From Lenzites betulinus (Eukaryota > Basidiomycota > Agaricomycetes > Polyporales > Polyporaceae): DNA of 64,000 nt. Below, in pieces: positions 24,069 to 35,386 of the stretch (its first letter is position 1; every line of letters starts with the position of its first letter). The notes beneath the pieces were generated by a model. The model ran no database searches. It saw only the letters and a list, made by a program, of their open reading frames with translations, and was not told the DNA's origin. The position numbers and the translations under genes were made by a program. The stretch is from contig JABYQU010000011.1 of NCBI GenBank assembly GCA_022264855.1, positions 496,001 to 560,000 of the forward strand, written 5' to 3'.

Positions 24069-25103
24069 GGGTGCTGTGGTGTTCGCGAAGGCAGAAAGGC
24101 TACAGAGACGGTGAAAGGACTTGCTAGAGGATCGCGAGAGAATAGCATATGATGCCGCGGGCGTTTAGCTGCAACTTTGCGCGCCTCTTTAAAGTTGAGC
24201 GTGCATGACACCGGGGGCACCATGTCATAAAACCTCGTGTTAAACAGTGATCACACCCTGACCAATGTCCAAATGCGTTTTCAGTGGCTCAGTGTGTGCC
24301 ACTTTGACTACATCATTATCACACGAGGCATTCAAAGTATGATTAGTATGTTACACAATTTTCCTGTTTTGTTTCAATGTTTTCAAGAAGACAGAGTCGT
24401 ATAAAGGCGTGCTTTATATGGTCAAAGGATACCATATAATCATCATATAACGAGGTGTAACACAGGATGGTGCCCCCGGTGTGATCATCGGCCCGTCGTG
24501 CCGCTCGGTCCGGAACCCCGATGCAAACTCCCAGCGTTTGTGGCGGTGTCGGGGCTTTAAAAGGTAAGGAGAAATCAAGTTTCGAGCCATTGCTCGTATG
24601 TGAGCTGTTTGCTTGTTTGGATTAAAACATAGAGGTCATTCCATTGCTAGGCTATTCGAATTTCAGAGCCAGAACTTGAAGGTCCAAGTGTGAACGCTTC
24701 ATTTACCGCCGTCGCTTCGCGTCCCATGGGATGTCCCGCATAGCATCATAGTGCCGTGCGTATATACATCATGTACTTACCACGAATCAACTCAATTGTA
24801 GCCTAGGGATACCCGAGCTAAAATCGAATATGCGCACTGGGCTGTTCATTAACCAGTCACAGAGAAGTCCATTACAAGTCCATTACAGAGCAATGAGACG
24901 GAAAACATGTCAAATTAAATTGCTTCGTACACCGCAAATAACGAGTTCTCCAGTTTCCACCGTGGAATAATCGGGTAAACCTGCGCAATCTACATTGAGA
25001 ACGGCAGGTTAAGCTGACACCTGATGGCGTTAAATCAGAGACGTGTATTCAAAAGAAAGGATACCGGCCGCACCGTTGGGAACTTGAAGCAGCAGTAGCA
25101 CCA
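24069..25103. other. Intergenic region carrying a MITE-like element
   Basis: No coding sequence recognised. The left part holds the 273-bp inverted-repeat element annotated separately; the rest is AT-richer sequence and the 3' flank of the small secreted peptide gene. Confidence 0.55.
24209..24481. mobile_element. MITE-like element with 15-bp perfect terminal inverted repeats
   Basis: CACCGGGGGCACCAT at 24209-24223 is perfectly inverted at 24467-24481, and weaker inverted similarity continues inward (AACCTCGTGTTA against TAACGAGGTGTAA). TGA flanks both ends (24206-24208 and 24482-24484) as a possible 3-bp target-site duplication. The interior is AT-rich and non-coding. Length, inverted ends and lack of coding capacity fit a miniature DNA transposon. 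A 3-bp duplication and an end starting CAC would suit a CACTA- or Harbinger-type parent, but the superfamily is not determined. Confidence 0.75.
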
Positions 25104-25250
25104 CTAGTGGTAAAACAGCCCCCCTAGGTTATTGTGATTCGGAAGGGAGAGGGCGGATGGCGGCCCCGGCCGCACGGTGCTGGGAGCTGCCCCAACGATG
25201 ATAGCTTGCGCAAAGATGGCGAGCATGAGGACGGCGCGGAGGGAAGGCAT
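25104..25250 (-). CDS. Small secreted peptide (48 aa), copy 1 of a two-member family
   Basis: A single uninterrupted frame from ATG 25250 to TAG 25104-25106. The N-terminus MPSLRAVLML-AIFAQAIIVG-AAP is a plain signal peptide: a basic residue, a hydrophobic core, then small residues with AAP at the expected cleavage region. The mature part would be only about 25 residues, Pro/Ser-rich at first (STVRPGPPSA), then NHNNLGGLFYH. It has no cysteine. The frame is shorter than usual gene-calling limits but is supported by a paralogue at 46776-46946: 17 of the first 23 residues are identical, and the upstream DNA is conserved for about 250 bp, including the TATA box. No function is known; there is no C-terminal CaaX, so it is not a mating pheromone precursor. 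Confidence 0.72.
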   Translation of the reverse strand: MPSLRAVLMLAIFAQAIIVGAAPSTVRPGPPSALSLPNHNNLGGLFYH

Positions 25251-26373
25251 TGGTGGATAGAAAGAGTATATGATGTGATATCAAATTGAGGTGTTGTTGA
25301 GTATCAGAAGTGTCCCTCTGGGTTGCGAGGAGCTGGCTGGTATGCACAAAGCATGTCATCCACTAGAGCTTTTATATCTGCCTCCCAAGGCTCTGCCAGC
25401 CTGTGTCGTACGCGGATTCATGCTAACATGTGTAGCATGAGATCACTTTCACCAGCATGGTACCTGCTGTGAAGTTCGATTGAACCCTTGCACGGATCCT
25501 TCATTTCCTGTGAGCGCGGTGCGGTGCAGTGAGTCCAGCGCAGAGACATGTAGGGAAATCGGAACTGCCCTTCAACGTTTCTCCCCCCTCGTGTGTTAGC
25601 CGATGCAGCTCTTATTGTCTCGAGTCGCATCATGCGCCGGGTCCGCGCTGGACGCTCGGCGCCGGGTAGTGTCGCTGATGAACATGTACTAGCCTATAGT
25701 AAGACCAATCCCGGTTCCGCACCTCTTGCGCTCTAACGTCTCGGGCGATGGTTTGGAAAAAACGTAGACGAAAGCCGTAGTCGTTTGATGTGTGGTCATT
25801 ATCACCGTGGCGCGCTGAATAGGTTCAGGTTTCGCGCAAAGAGACCGAGTAGTGAGACCTCCCGCCTTAGCAGCGCGCTCGTCCGCGCCTTCAATCAAGC
25901 GTACACCTATAAACACGTTACCAGCGGTGAATCCTGACATAGGAGCTCGTCGGATGCGAGTTCCAGCGCGCTCTACCACAGCCCTCACCGGTATGTGCAG
26001 GGATGTCCTTGATGCAAGTTTGATGTCTGCCAGGTGTGTGCCGCTGTCAGACATCCAATCAGTCGCAAGTTGGGTACATCCCGATATAGTAATTCCCGCC
26101 AACGTTCTTAGTAGTTGCTATCAGGCATCGTGCTTCCCGCAGCCTCGACGTTCCACGCCGTCGAAGACTAGCTTGGATAGTGGCCGACTTACATACGGTG
26201 ACGCTGAGCTAGTCATGGTGCGATATAAGGGGAAAGGCGCTCCGAGAGGTGTACGAGTCGCCCCGGCGATAGGGTGAGTTATCACGACCCGCGACTCGCA
26301 CGGCATAGACGATACGCGATACAACGCCCCCAGTCCGAGCTAACCTCTCCAGCTGCCCCACGCACACTTCACG
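25251..26373. other. Divergent intergenic region
   Basis: The first 250 bp or so is the conserved promoter of the small secreted peptide gene. The rest, including two overlapping open frames near 25.7-26.3 kb, shows no recognisable gene. Confidence 0.5.
25369..25376 (-). promoter_or_regulatory. TATA box of secreted peptide gene copy 1
   Basis: TATAAAAG on the minus strand, about 120 bp before the ATG. It sits within a block (AGAGCCTTG.GGG..CAGATATAAAAG) that is also present upstream of copy 2 at nearly the same distance. Confidence 0.7.
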
Positions 26374-27990
26374 ATGTCGCCAGTCCATCTAGGAGACACG
26401 AAGGGCATCTCTGTCCTTGACTTTGGCGCGTTTCTGGACGGCTCGGCGAAGCAGGAGGTCGCGAGCGCGATGCTGGACTCGTTCAAGCGCGTGGGCTTCG
26501 TGTATCTCGTCAACCATGGAATTCCCCAGGAGAAGATCGACGACATGTTCCAGTGGGTATGTGCGCGGCGTGATACTATGTGGCGCATTGTGCGTATGCT
26601 GAAGCTCATCTGCAGTCTAAACGCTTCTTCGCGCAGCCGACGGAGGTCAAGCAGCTCGCACCGCATCCGCCGTCTGGAACACATCACCGAGGTATCTCTC
26701 CGTGCCTGACATACGCTTATCGGAGCTTACCGAGTCTCTGCAGGGTACTCCGCCCCTGGGGTCGAGAAAGTGGTGCAGCACGTCTACGACGAAGCAAGCC
26801 TGAAAGACATCCGCGCCAAGGCGCCAGACATGAAGGAGAGCTTCGAATGCGGCTGGGAGGACAGCGTCTCGATGCCGAACATATGGCTCCCAGACGGCGT
26901 CCTTCCCGGCTTTAAAGACGCATGCATGGACTTCTACTGGGTGGGTTAACTGGCGCACCCCCGGTTCAGCGAGGACTCACTGATACCGTGTATGCACGAT
27001 GTGCATATCGAACAGACCTGCCACAAAACCGAGCTGCAGATCCTGCGCGCGCTGTCGCTCGGGCTCGGCATCTCCGAGGACCACCTCGTGCCCCACCACA
27101 ACGGCCACGACAACCAGCTCAGGCTGCTGCACTACCCGAGGTGCTCCGCGAGATGCCCATTGAGGTGGAGAAACCTGCTAACGTAGCCAGCAGTGTCCCA
27201 GCGCGCGAGCTCCTCGACGAGAAGATTACGCGGATCGACGCGCACTCGGACTTCGGGTCCATCACGCTGCTGCTGCAGGACGACGTCGGGGGCCTCGAGA
27301 TCGAGGACCCGAGCCGCCCCGGGAGCTTCACGGTGAGCGGCGAGCGGTAGACACCTCACTAGCTCCGCGTTGCCTCGTCTCTGGCTGAATGACATACTCC
27401 CTAGGACGCGCCCCCCGTGCCCGGTGCGCTCATAGTGAACGCGGGAGACTTCATGATGCGCTGTGAGTCCTGAAACACAACGCCCGCGCGCGATGTGTTC
27501 GCGTTCGTGCAGCTCATCTCACGCCTGCACCCCTGTGCTATGCTACGGTGCTACTAGGGTCCAACGACGTGATTCGCAGCACGATCCACCGCGTCCGCGC
27601 GCCGCCGCATTTATCCAGCACGGACGGGATGACCCCCGAGCGGTACTCCATACCATACGTGCGTACCAGTCCGGGTCTCACCTGACATCGCTTACCTATT
27701 GCTATGTTGACGTTTGGCGTTCTCGTTTGCGCTCGCGGTGGGCAGTTCTGCTCCCCGGTGAGCCCCGTGCTTCATCACCGTCACTGACACGCCGCTCATT
27801 ATATGCATGCTATTATGCCAGGATTTCTTTGCCGTGATCGAGTGCCTCCCTGGCACGTACACCGAGGCGAGCCCGCCCAAGTACCCGTCCATCTCCGTGA
27901 GTCTCTTTCTTTCATGATGCATGGTTCTGGATCCTGACTCCTGCGTAGGCAAACCAATACATCCTGCAGCGCCTGGCAGCGACATACTGA
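26374..27990 (+). CDS. 2-oxoglutarate/Fe(II)-dependent oxygenase (isopenicillin-N-synthase-like fold)
   Basis: Nine exons (26374-26556, 26616-26691, 26744-26940, 27016-27140, 27194-27332, 27405-27462, 27558-27658, 27822-27896, 27949-27990) give 331 residues in frame. The N-terminal DIOX_N region includes SVLDFGAFLDG and GFVYLVNHGIP. The Fe(II) triad is visible as the His and Asp of RIDAHSDFGSITLLLQDD and the distal His of DVIRSTIHRVRAP. The 2-oxoglutarate-binding Arg/Ser is in PERYSIPY. GALIVNAGDFMMRW precedes the distal His, as is usual. Fungal members oxidise small molecules (nucleobase, amino-acid or secondary-metabolite substrates); the substrate here is unknown. It converges on an amidohydrolase gene, but a joint pathway is only a guess. 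Confidence 0.9.
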
Positions 27991-28611
27991 GTCTCCACGC
28001 GCGAACTTGTACTACTACTACCACCTGTCCACCTGTGCGCATATGTTGTATGCTGTATCAACCACGCGCCCACTGTCGACGTCGAGCTGCAGCTCAGCGC
28101 TATCATCCTGTACACCTCCTTCAACACAAAACGAAATCCCGACAGCGCGAAACATCGATAGCAACGTATCCCAAATCCACAATCCAGTAATACATCCAAT
28201 AACGCGATCGCGGGAATATGATACAAATAAGTCAGTCAGCCGGATACCGACACCGCTCCCCATAGTCACTAGTGCATCGAGTCTGAGGCCTGAGGTCTAT
28301 TCCGTAGTGCGTGCGTGGTGCGAGAGAGAGCGGGGAGCGGGAATGGGTATCGGCGTCTGGCGGTGAGCGTGAGCGCGTTTCAGAGTGTGAGGTCCTGACT
28401 GCTGAGGAGCCTCCTGCGGCGGGGCGGCGGACGGGCGGCAGCGCCCGTCCGGTGCATGTATGCGCGCGTCCGGGCCCCCCGAAGCCGGGTGGGTCGTCGC
28501 ACGGCGCGCGGCGGGGAGCGAGGGTTGAAGCTCGGGAGTGCAATGGCGGTGGTACAATGGCGGTGGTACAGTGTGGGCAGCGGGCACAGAGGCGGGCGAA
28601 GGGGGGCTGCG
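27991..28611. other. Convergent intergenic spacer
   Basis: 3' flanks of the oxygenase and amidohydrolase genes. The left part is AT-richer and the right part GC-rich. No gene recognised. Confidence 0.5.
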
Positions 28612-30493
28612 CTACGCGGACGCGGGGAGGAAGACGAGGTCGGGCGAGGGCGTCTTCTGCGGGAGGAGCCACGTCTGCGCGACGCGGCGCGCGACGACCT
28701 GCCCGTGGCGGATCGTCGTGCGCGAGAAGGACGGGTTCAGCGCCGCGCCGTGCAGCGTGTCGTTCTCGTGCAGCAGCACGAAGTCCGCGAGCATCCCGCG
28801 CGCGGGCGTCAGCGACGCGCACGGCGCGCCCTTGTGCACGCCGCCGATCGCGAGCCGTGCGTTTAGCGTCACGGATTCCTATGGAATGGCAAGCGAGACG
28901 AGACGCACGGTCAGCGATGCGGGGAGAGCGGGAGAGGTGGATACTTACGAGCAGCGCGCGGCAGTCCTTTTTCGTGCCCGCCTGGAAGACGGCGACGCCG
29001 AGCGGGCAGAGCCCGAGGGGGTCCACGGGTCCCTGCGGCGTAAACGCGTTCTCGACATTGTTCACCGCCATCGCGACCCGGAGGTCGTGCTCCTCCGCGA
29101 GGCGCGGCACATTCAGCGTGCTCCGGGGCGCGCTCTCCATGTGCCGGCCCATCATGTATAGGTCGCTCGTCGGGAGGCCGATGAGCGTGACCGGCAGACG
29201 TTCCTCCACGAGCGCCGCGCGCAGGCGCGCCCACTCGTCCGCGGTGAAAAGCGTGAGGCGCGTCGCGTGCCCGATCGCGACGTGCGTGCCCGGGCGCCAG
29301 CGGCCGTGCTGGATGCGCTCGCGGATGCGGGCGAGCACGTACCAGATGAGCGGCTCCGCACCGTGCTCGAGGTTGTAGTCGAGGTGGAAGTCGATGTGCA
29401 CGCCCGCCTCGAGCGCGAGGTCGAGCACGTAGTCGATGTTCCGCTTCGCGTGCGCGATCGTCGGCTCGACGTATGGCGCGGACCCGACCGCCTCGACGCC
29501 CGGTCTGTGGACTGCGCTCTGGAGAAGGACGTAGTTGAGGCCTGGCCGCTCGTCTTGGACGGACGCAAAGAAGGGGTCCTGGGCGAACACTGGCGTGCAG
29601 TACCCGTTAACCACGACCGCGGACACGACACAGCGGAGACTTCACCTGCGATCTGCACGTGGCATATGTCCGAAAAGAGCTTCTGGAGGCGGAGGCCGGT
29701 GTCGACGCACGCAAAGTGCACGGTCTCGTCGACCTCGACGTGCGCGCGCATCATCGTGACGCCGCACTCGACGCTCTGCGTGATCAGCTTGCGGCCGCGG
29801 TCGTAGAGATCGTCAAGGTTGTGTGGGAACGTGCTCTTTGCCTTTGCGGTGACGCGCAGGGCTTCGGAGAAGTGCCTGTGAGCGGGATCGTCGCGCGATC
29901 AGTTATGGACATGGCCGGCTCGCGCCTGCGCAGCCAGAGCGGACGGCGGGCGCACGCGAGCAGCGAGATGAAGTATTACGTACCCGGTTACGAGCTCGTC
30001 GCACTGATCGAGCAGGAAGCACTTGTCGAGATGTATGTGTGCGTGACAGAGGCTGTAGATCCATCAGGGAGCGTGAGTGCCGAAGAAGAAAATGCGGGGA
30101 AGACGTGCGGGCGCGGACGTACGCTGGGAGGAGGATGCCACGGCCCTGTGCGTCAAGCTCTGCGTGCGCGCCCTGGCGATCTCGGGGCTGGTACTCGGGG
30201 TGGTGTGGGGGCGTCGAGTGCCGGCTGCCGTGGCTGTGGCCGTTGGCGGTCGCAAGCTCGACGGAGTCGACCCTGCTGCCGACACAGTAGACGTTGTAGA
30301 GCGGGTCGGCGAGAGTGGGGTCGTCGGAGTCGAAGGGGAGATGGACGTTGCGGATGAGGAGGCGGGGGTAGTCTGCATACTGCTGTGCAGGGGTGGAGCG
30401 GCCGTTCGCGTTCGGGAGCTGGGCGTGCTGGCGGGCAGCGGAGGGGTAGGGGTGGAGGAGCTGGCTGAGGCCCATGTCGTCGTCGGGGAGCAT
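28612..30493 (-). CDS. Amidohydrolase-superfamily enzyme (cytosine-deaminase-like)
   Basis: Five exons (30493-30123, 30052-29984, 29875-29646, 29589-28949, 28878-28612) keep frame over 525 residues. Metal-site motifs of the superfamily appear in order: CHAHIHLDK with its HxH pair (near 30040), TMMRAHVEVDE (near 29760), HIDFHLDYNLEHG (near 29395), VAIGHATRL (near 29275) and VAMAVNNVENAFTPQGPVDP (near 29060). The C-terminal beta-sandwich piece ADFVLLHENDTLHGA is typical of CodA-like deaminases and related hydrolases acting on cyclic amides or amidines. The N-terminus has an extra region of about 100 residues, including a sandwich-like start (RLLIRNVHLPF). An in-frame ATG at 30613 could extend it by 40 Ser/Pro-rich residues. 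The substrate is undetermined. Confidence 0.85.
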
Positions 30494-31265
30494 AATGTGG
30501 GAGGGGGGTCGGGGGGCGGGGCGGGTACTTATGGCGGAATATTTTGAGTGTGAAGAGGTCGGGGTTCGGGAGGAGGTTGCGACGAAAGGGGACGGCGTGG
30601 CGGGCGTGGACATCTTCCGTTAGCCTTCGTGCGCATGGCAATGCGGGGCACGGTCCGGCCCTCGGCGCGACCTCCGTCTCGCGACACCCGGCCCTGTCTC
30701 CGACCCGGCTCTCCTTCCGACCGACTCGATCCATCTCAGCTACTTTAGTGGCCTCCATTGTACATATACATCCTATTTCTGATACTATATCTATTGCGAG
30801 CATTAATTGGCGTATGAGAACCACGTCACGCAGAATAGAGCTATGAGGTTTGTGAGTGCGGGCGGCTTGACAGTGCAATCCAGCTAGGTCGGCTCTGGAT
30901 ATCGCCGTCCATCAAACCACCTGGATTCCGGAGGGTCACCTGTGTATTATTTTCATGCTACATTGGCATTAGGCTATACAAGTAGAGTTCGCGGCGGTGC
31001 GCAGGCGCGGGAAGAATGGAACCGGATGGGGTGTCTGTTGTCTGTCAATGCCATGGAAAAATGTAGATGTGCGGAGAGTGTTGCGGCCCGTAGCTATGCG
31101 TGAGTGAGAGAAACCAGAGAGAGAGCGCGGTGATAGTGCGTGCCATGTCCATATCATCGAAGTCGCCAGTGCAGCCAAGTCTGCGTCGAACCACCGAAGC
31201 CAGCAGCGCCTGCGCGAAGCGGGCGCGCCCTTCGCGTCCGGGCCTCCATCCGCCGTGTGATCCCG
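30494..31265. other. Intergenic region
   Basis: Upstream region of the amidohydrolase and 3' flank of the F-box gene. A possible N-terminal extension of the amidohydrolase reaches 30613. Nothing else recognised. Confidence 0.45.
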
Positions 31266-34200
31266 TCATGCCGCCTTGTCCCCCACCCGGGCCCGCTTCC
31301 CCCGCGCCGTCCGGTGCTGGTACTCGTCCTCGTCGCTCGACCCATACTCCTCGTCAGGCACGTTCGCGCCGTATAGCTTCTCACGCTTCACCCGGTCCAC
31401 CCGGCGCAGCCGTGCCAGATTGAACGCCAGTGACTTGTGAAAATCGCTCTAAATGCCCGTCCGTCCGTCAGTCGGAGCGACCACGACTCGCCCCCGTCCC
31501 CGCGGCCCGGGGCGGCGGAGGCGAACAATAAACGGGCCACGTACCTTCGCCACCCTGATCCTGGCGTCCCCCGCCGCAGCGCGTATCCGGCGTTTCCTGT
31601 CGTTGTACTGCATTGCGCGGAAAAAGAAACACGAAACGGGACCAGGTCAGATCAGATCGATACACGCGCCCACAAGGCAACAAAAACGCGGCCCGGTCGC
31701 CCCAGCGCGGCCACGCACGCACCTTCTTCTGTTCGTCCTTGAGGATAAACCCGAGGTGTTTGATCCAGCGCTGCATGTTCGACTCTGCCCGCCGCTTCTT
31801 CGCGAGCCGCGCCTGCGACTGATCTTCCCCGTCCGCGATGTCCTCGTCGTCGCTGTCCGGGACCACGTACGACTTCGTTCCGTTTGCCACGCTTCGCCGT
31901 GGCCGCTTCTTCCCCTCCGACTCGGGTGACCGCGGCGTCGACGGCCCCGCGGAGGTGGAGGCGGAGGACGGCCCAGGGGTGGGACTCGTCTCGCACTTGA
32001 TCGCCTGTTCCACCCGTGCCCGCGGTCGCCGCGTCTTCTTCCCGGGCGCCGGGATGATCCCGCTCAGCTCCTCCTGCGCCAGGTAGTCCTCCTCCGTGAA
32101 ATAGAACTCGGTCCCCCACTCTATATCATCGTACAGGCCCATGCTCGGGCTCCGGCCGAGCCGCGCCAGGATCTTGAACTGCTTCAGGGTCGTCGGCACG
32201 CGCGCCGCCAACACGGTGCCCTCGGTCGTGTAGTGGTGGTGCAAAACCTGTGCGCGCAGACGGAGCAGCGGTCAGTCGCGAGCGCCGGAGGCGCAGAGCG
32301 GCCCGAACACTCACGTTATAGTTCTGGTTGATAACGGCATGGATCCGGGCTACCGCCGCAGGCGCGCTGAGGTGCCCGAAGTAGCTCTGGATCCAGCTGC
32401 CGACCTGTGTGTAGTCTGGCCCGGAAAGGAAGGTAAGTGGAAGATCGTTCTTGCCCCTGGAAAAAAAAAGCCCTCACGGGCACACACCTGCGGGATAGGG
32501 TAGTTTCCCAATGCTGTCATGATAGTTCGTGTACAACTCGTGATACCGTCGCCTGCGCGTCGGCATCATCTCGTCCTTGCGGATCATAGCCGAGAGCGTG
32601 TCCTGGCCCACGACGCCCTGCAACTCCGTCAGCAACCCGAATAGAAGAAGGCCTGCGGCGAGGGCGTACCAGGTCCTCGTCGTCTTCCGACCCATGCGCC
32701 GCGTCGTCATCCTCGTTGTCGCTCTCGTTATCCGCCATCTCCACGTCCCCTCCCCCGGGATTTGCACCCTCGGGGTTCTGCGGTGCTGCAGGGGCATGGC
32801 CCGGCGCCGGCGCATGTTGTGGCATGGCCACGACGGGTCCAGCCGTATCCTCGAGGCCCAAGAGAAACGACCGCCCACGCAGCATAAAGTCAGCGCACAA
32901 CGGCGCGCTGTACTCCTTGCACGCGCTCTCGTCCTCCATCGGCGGGAGGTCGTCGAGGTCGATGCGGTAGTTCCGGACGATGTGCGCGCCGACAAGAGGG
33001 CCGAGGAACTCGTGTGCCTCCACGAGTTTCTTCAGCATCTTCCCCTTGCAGCCGATCTCCAAGCAGCCCAGCGCAACGTCCGTCACCACGCCCTCCAGCT
33101 CGGTCTTGCCCATCTTGAGGATTGCACGCGCGTACTCGAGGACGCCGCCGAAGCGTTCGGGTACGAACTTGCTCATGAGCACATCCGTAATATCGTTTCG
33201 GGTCAACGGACCGAGGTCCATTTCCAGAATCTCGTTGTGACACGTCTCGATGTATCGCGCTAGTATGGTGGATTGCTCCGAAGTCACCGATAAGCTGGAA
33301 GGCACCGGTGTGGGTTCGGAAAGGAATATCGTTAACAGCAGCACCAAGCGGACGGTCTCATCCTTGCAAGGGAAGTCCTTGTAGAGTATCCGCAGGACGC
33401 TCGCCGTGTAGCTCGTTGTCACCGATCGCGTATTCAAGAACAGCTGCATCTACTATTAGCCCGATAGCACACTGGATACGATTTCGTGCACGCCCACCTT
33501 TATTAGCTCCTGGACCACAGACCTGTGGAAACGGGTTAGTACATGCGACCGGGGCACATGAGTAAGGGTCCTATGACGTACGCTAACTCAAATTTGAGGC
33601 TGCCTTCCTTGTCCAGCCGCTTTAGGGCCGTGTATGCCGCTTCGTTTGTCTTCGCTTCCATGCAAATCTCCGCGGCAACCGTGCGGCTGATAAACATACT
33701 ACATAGGCAGAACACAGGTGACATGAGCCATCACCCTCAGACGCGACCAGAGACATCGCCCGCAGAGAAACATATGCATACTCGGGGGCAAGACGCGACA
33801 GCTCGCGGACGTTCGCAATTATCTCGTCTGCGCGGGATTCAAACATGATTGCCGGCTTCTCAAACATTCTGCGGAACACGAAGTTGCGATACTGCGTGAG
33901 GGATCGACGTTATTGGTTTGCGTTTCGACCAAGGGTCTCGATGACCTCACCTTGCGCTCCATATGGAAGCCGTTCAGCCGCGCGAACGGCAGTAACCGCG
34001 GCTCCATGGCAAGCACGAGTGGGAACTGTGCCATCATGGGATCCTATATGCGGTTGTCAGGTTGCCCTCCTTGTATGATTCTGGTCCGGGCACAACGCAC
34101 CTTATCCGAGAATGGGATGAACTGCGAACGATGCCGTTAGATGGTCCCGCAGGGTGTTAGGTGTTTGCTATAACGCACCCTATACTTCTCGACCACTTCA

Positions 34201-34858
34201 TTAACCTGATCCCACTTCGCCGCACGGTACTCGTTCGGGAACCGGCTCTGCTTCAGCAGTAGACTCAAGAGGGAACCATCATCCTCGCCCTTGGCAACGG
34301 GTATATCCCCGTACATACGCGCGGCTATGGAGAGGAAATACGCGAACACGGGGAGCGGGACTGTCCGCACCCAACGTGTCTTGATGAATGGCACTTGTGT
34401 CCGGAAATAGTGGTGCATGGCGCATTGTGCGAGGTACCGGGACAGATGCGCCCCGCTGTTCAGTAGAATCTGCGGACATGACGGAGGTGAGCATGCGTTG
34501 TGGGGAGTGCGTGAGAGATGCGTAACGCTGCGGCCGATGCGACAGCAAGACAGGGACCGAGCGCCAAAGAGAAAGGAGCAGGCACGTACATCTATAACTC
34601 TCTCGTTTAGCAGCTTGCCCCTTCCTAATGCCCAGAACAGTGCTTGTATGCGTCCATGGCGAGCGAGAAAATAGGTTGCGCGCACGTAGGAGTCTTGGGA
34701 AAATTCGTGGTGGCGTCTGCAGACTTGTGTGAATGGGGCGGGGTTGCTGAGCTCGTTCAAGATGAGCTGGAGGATCTCATCTGAGCCCGCCGGTCATGGC
34801 TTCAGCCTGAGGCACGCTCAGCAAGTAAATTATACGGCATACCACACAGACGATCCAT
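31266..34858 (-). CDS. F-box domain protein of the basidiomycete type
   Basis: About thirteen exons and roughly 880 residues. The proposed start exon is 16 nt (34858-34843), giving MDRLC joined to DEILQLILNELSNPAPFT, an F-box-like LPxEIL pattern with Cys in place of Pro. Next come SQDSYVRATYFLARHGRIQA, LFWALGRGKLLNERVID and LLNSGAHLSRYLAQCAMHHY, a segment I recall as shared by Agaricomycete F-box proteins. Many helical exons follow (for example FIPFSDK, the block with MFISRTVAAEICMEA, and MQLFLNTRSVTT). An acidic linker near 32740-32690 precedes the C-terminal part with GSWIQSYFGHLSAPAAVARI, GLYDDIEWGTEFYFTEEDY and a basic, Ser/Pro-rich end. F-box proteins normally link substrates to an SCF ubiquitin ligase through Skp1; the substrate is unknown. 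Confidence 0.75.
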
Positions 34859-35386
34859 GGGGGTGTGAGCCACAGTCGGTCGTGGCTGGCGTGAACAAGG
34901 CGAGCGTCAGGTCAAGCGGGCCCCGTGGTAAAGCGACGAGCGGGAGTATGTACAGCAAGTATATGCGGGGAGCTAGCTCGGAGTGCGGGGCGGAGAGCGG
35001 AGGGGAGGGGGCGGCGGAGAGTCGGGCGGGGGGCGCGGAGGAGAGGGGGCGGGTAATGGAGACGGGGAGGATGGTAGAGGAGAGAAAAGAGCGATCTCCT
35101 CGAACAGCAGATTGTTCGAGGAAGGCAGGCGGACCTCCAAATCTCGCAAACCCTCGGATCCGGTGGCAGATCGGCCACACAGCCGCCAGACGCTTCAGCC
35201 ACACACACAAGCTTGGCCACTGCGCACCACGGGCCACAGCACCCAAAGGATGGGGGGACAACTCCGGAATAACGGCACCTGTTAGCATTGCAGCCCGCAT
35301 CTGTCTACTGCTCTAGCTACCCAGAGATCGCCCGCAGCGCGCCCGGCCGACGTCCCGAGCCCCCATCTTCCGGGGTGCGCTCAGCG
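34859..35386. other. Spacer upstream of the F-box gene
   Basis: Purine-rich tract on the plus strand near 34975-35100. No coding sequence recognised. The promoter of the F-box gene should lie here. Confidence 0.45.

Noticed and set aside
25104..25250. Mating pheromone precursor for the small peptide genes
   Set aside because: Basidiomycete pheromone precursors end in a prenylated CaaX motif. These end in FYH and RTF and carry a signal peptide instead.
25689..26277. Two overlapping open frames of about 140 residues on opposite strands
   Set aside because: No recognisable motif in either; mutual overlap makes chance the simplest explanation.
10578..30493. A secondary-metabolite gene cluster linking the CmcJ-like, 2OG-oxygenase and amidohydrolase genes
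   Set aside because: They are separated by housekeeping and unrelated genes over 20 kb, and no core synthase or transporter is present.
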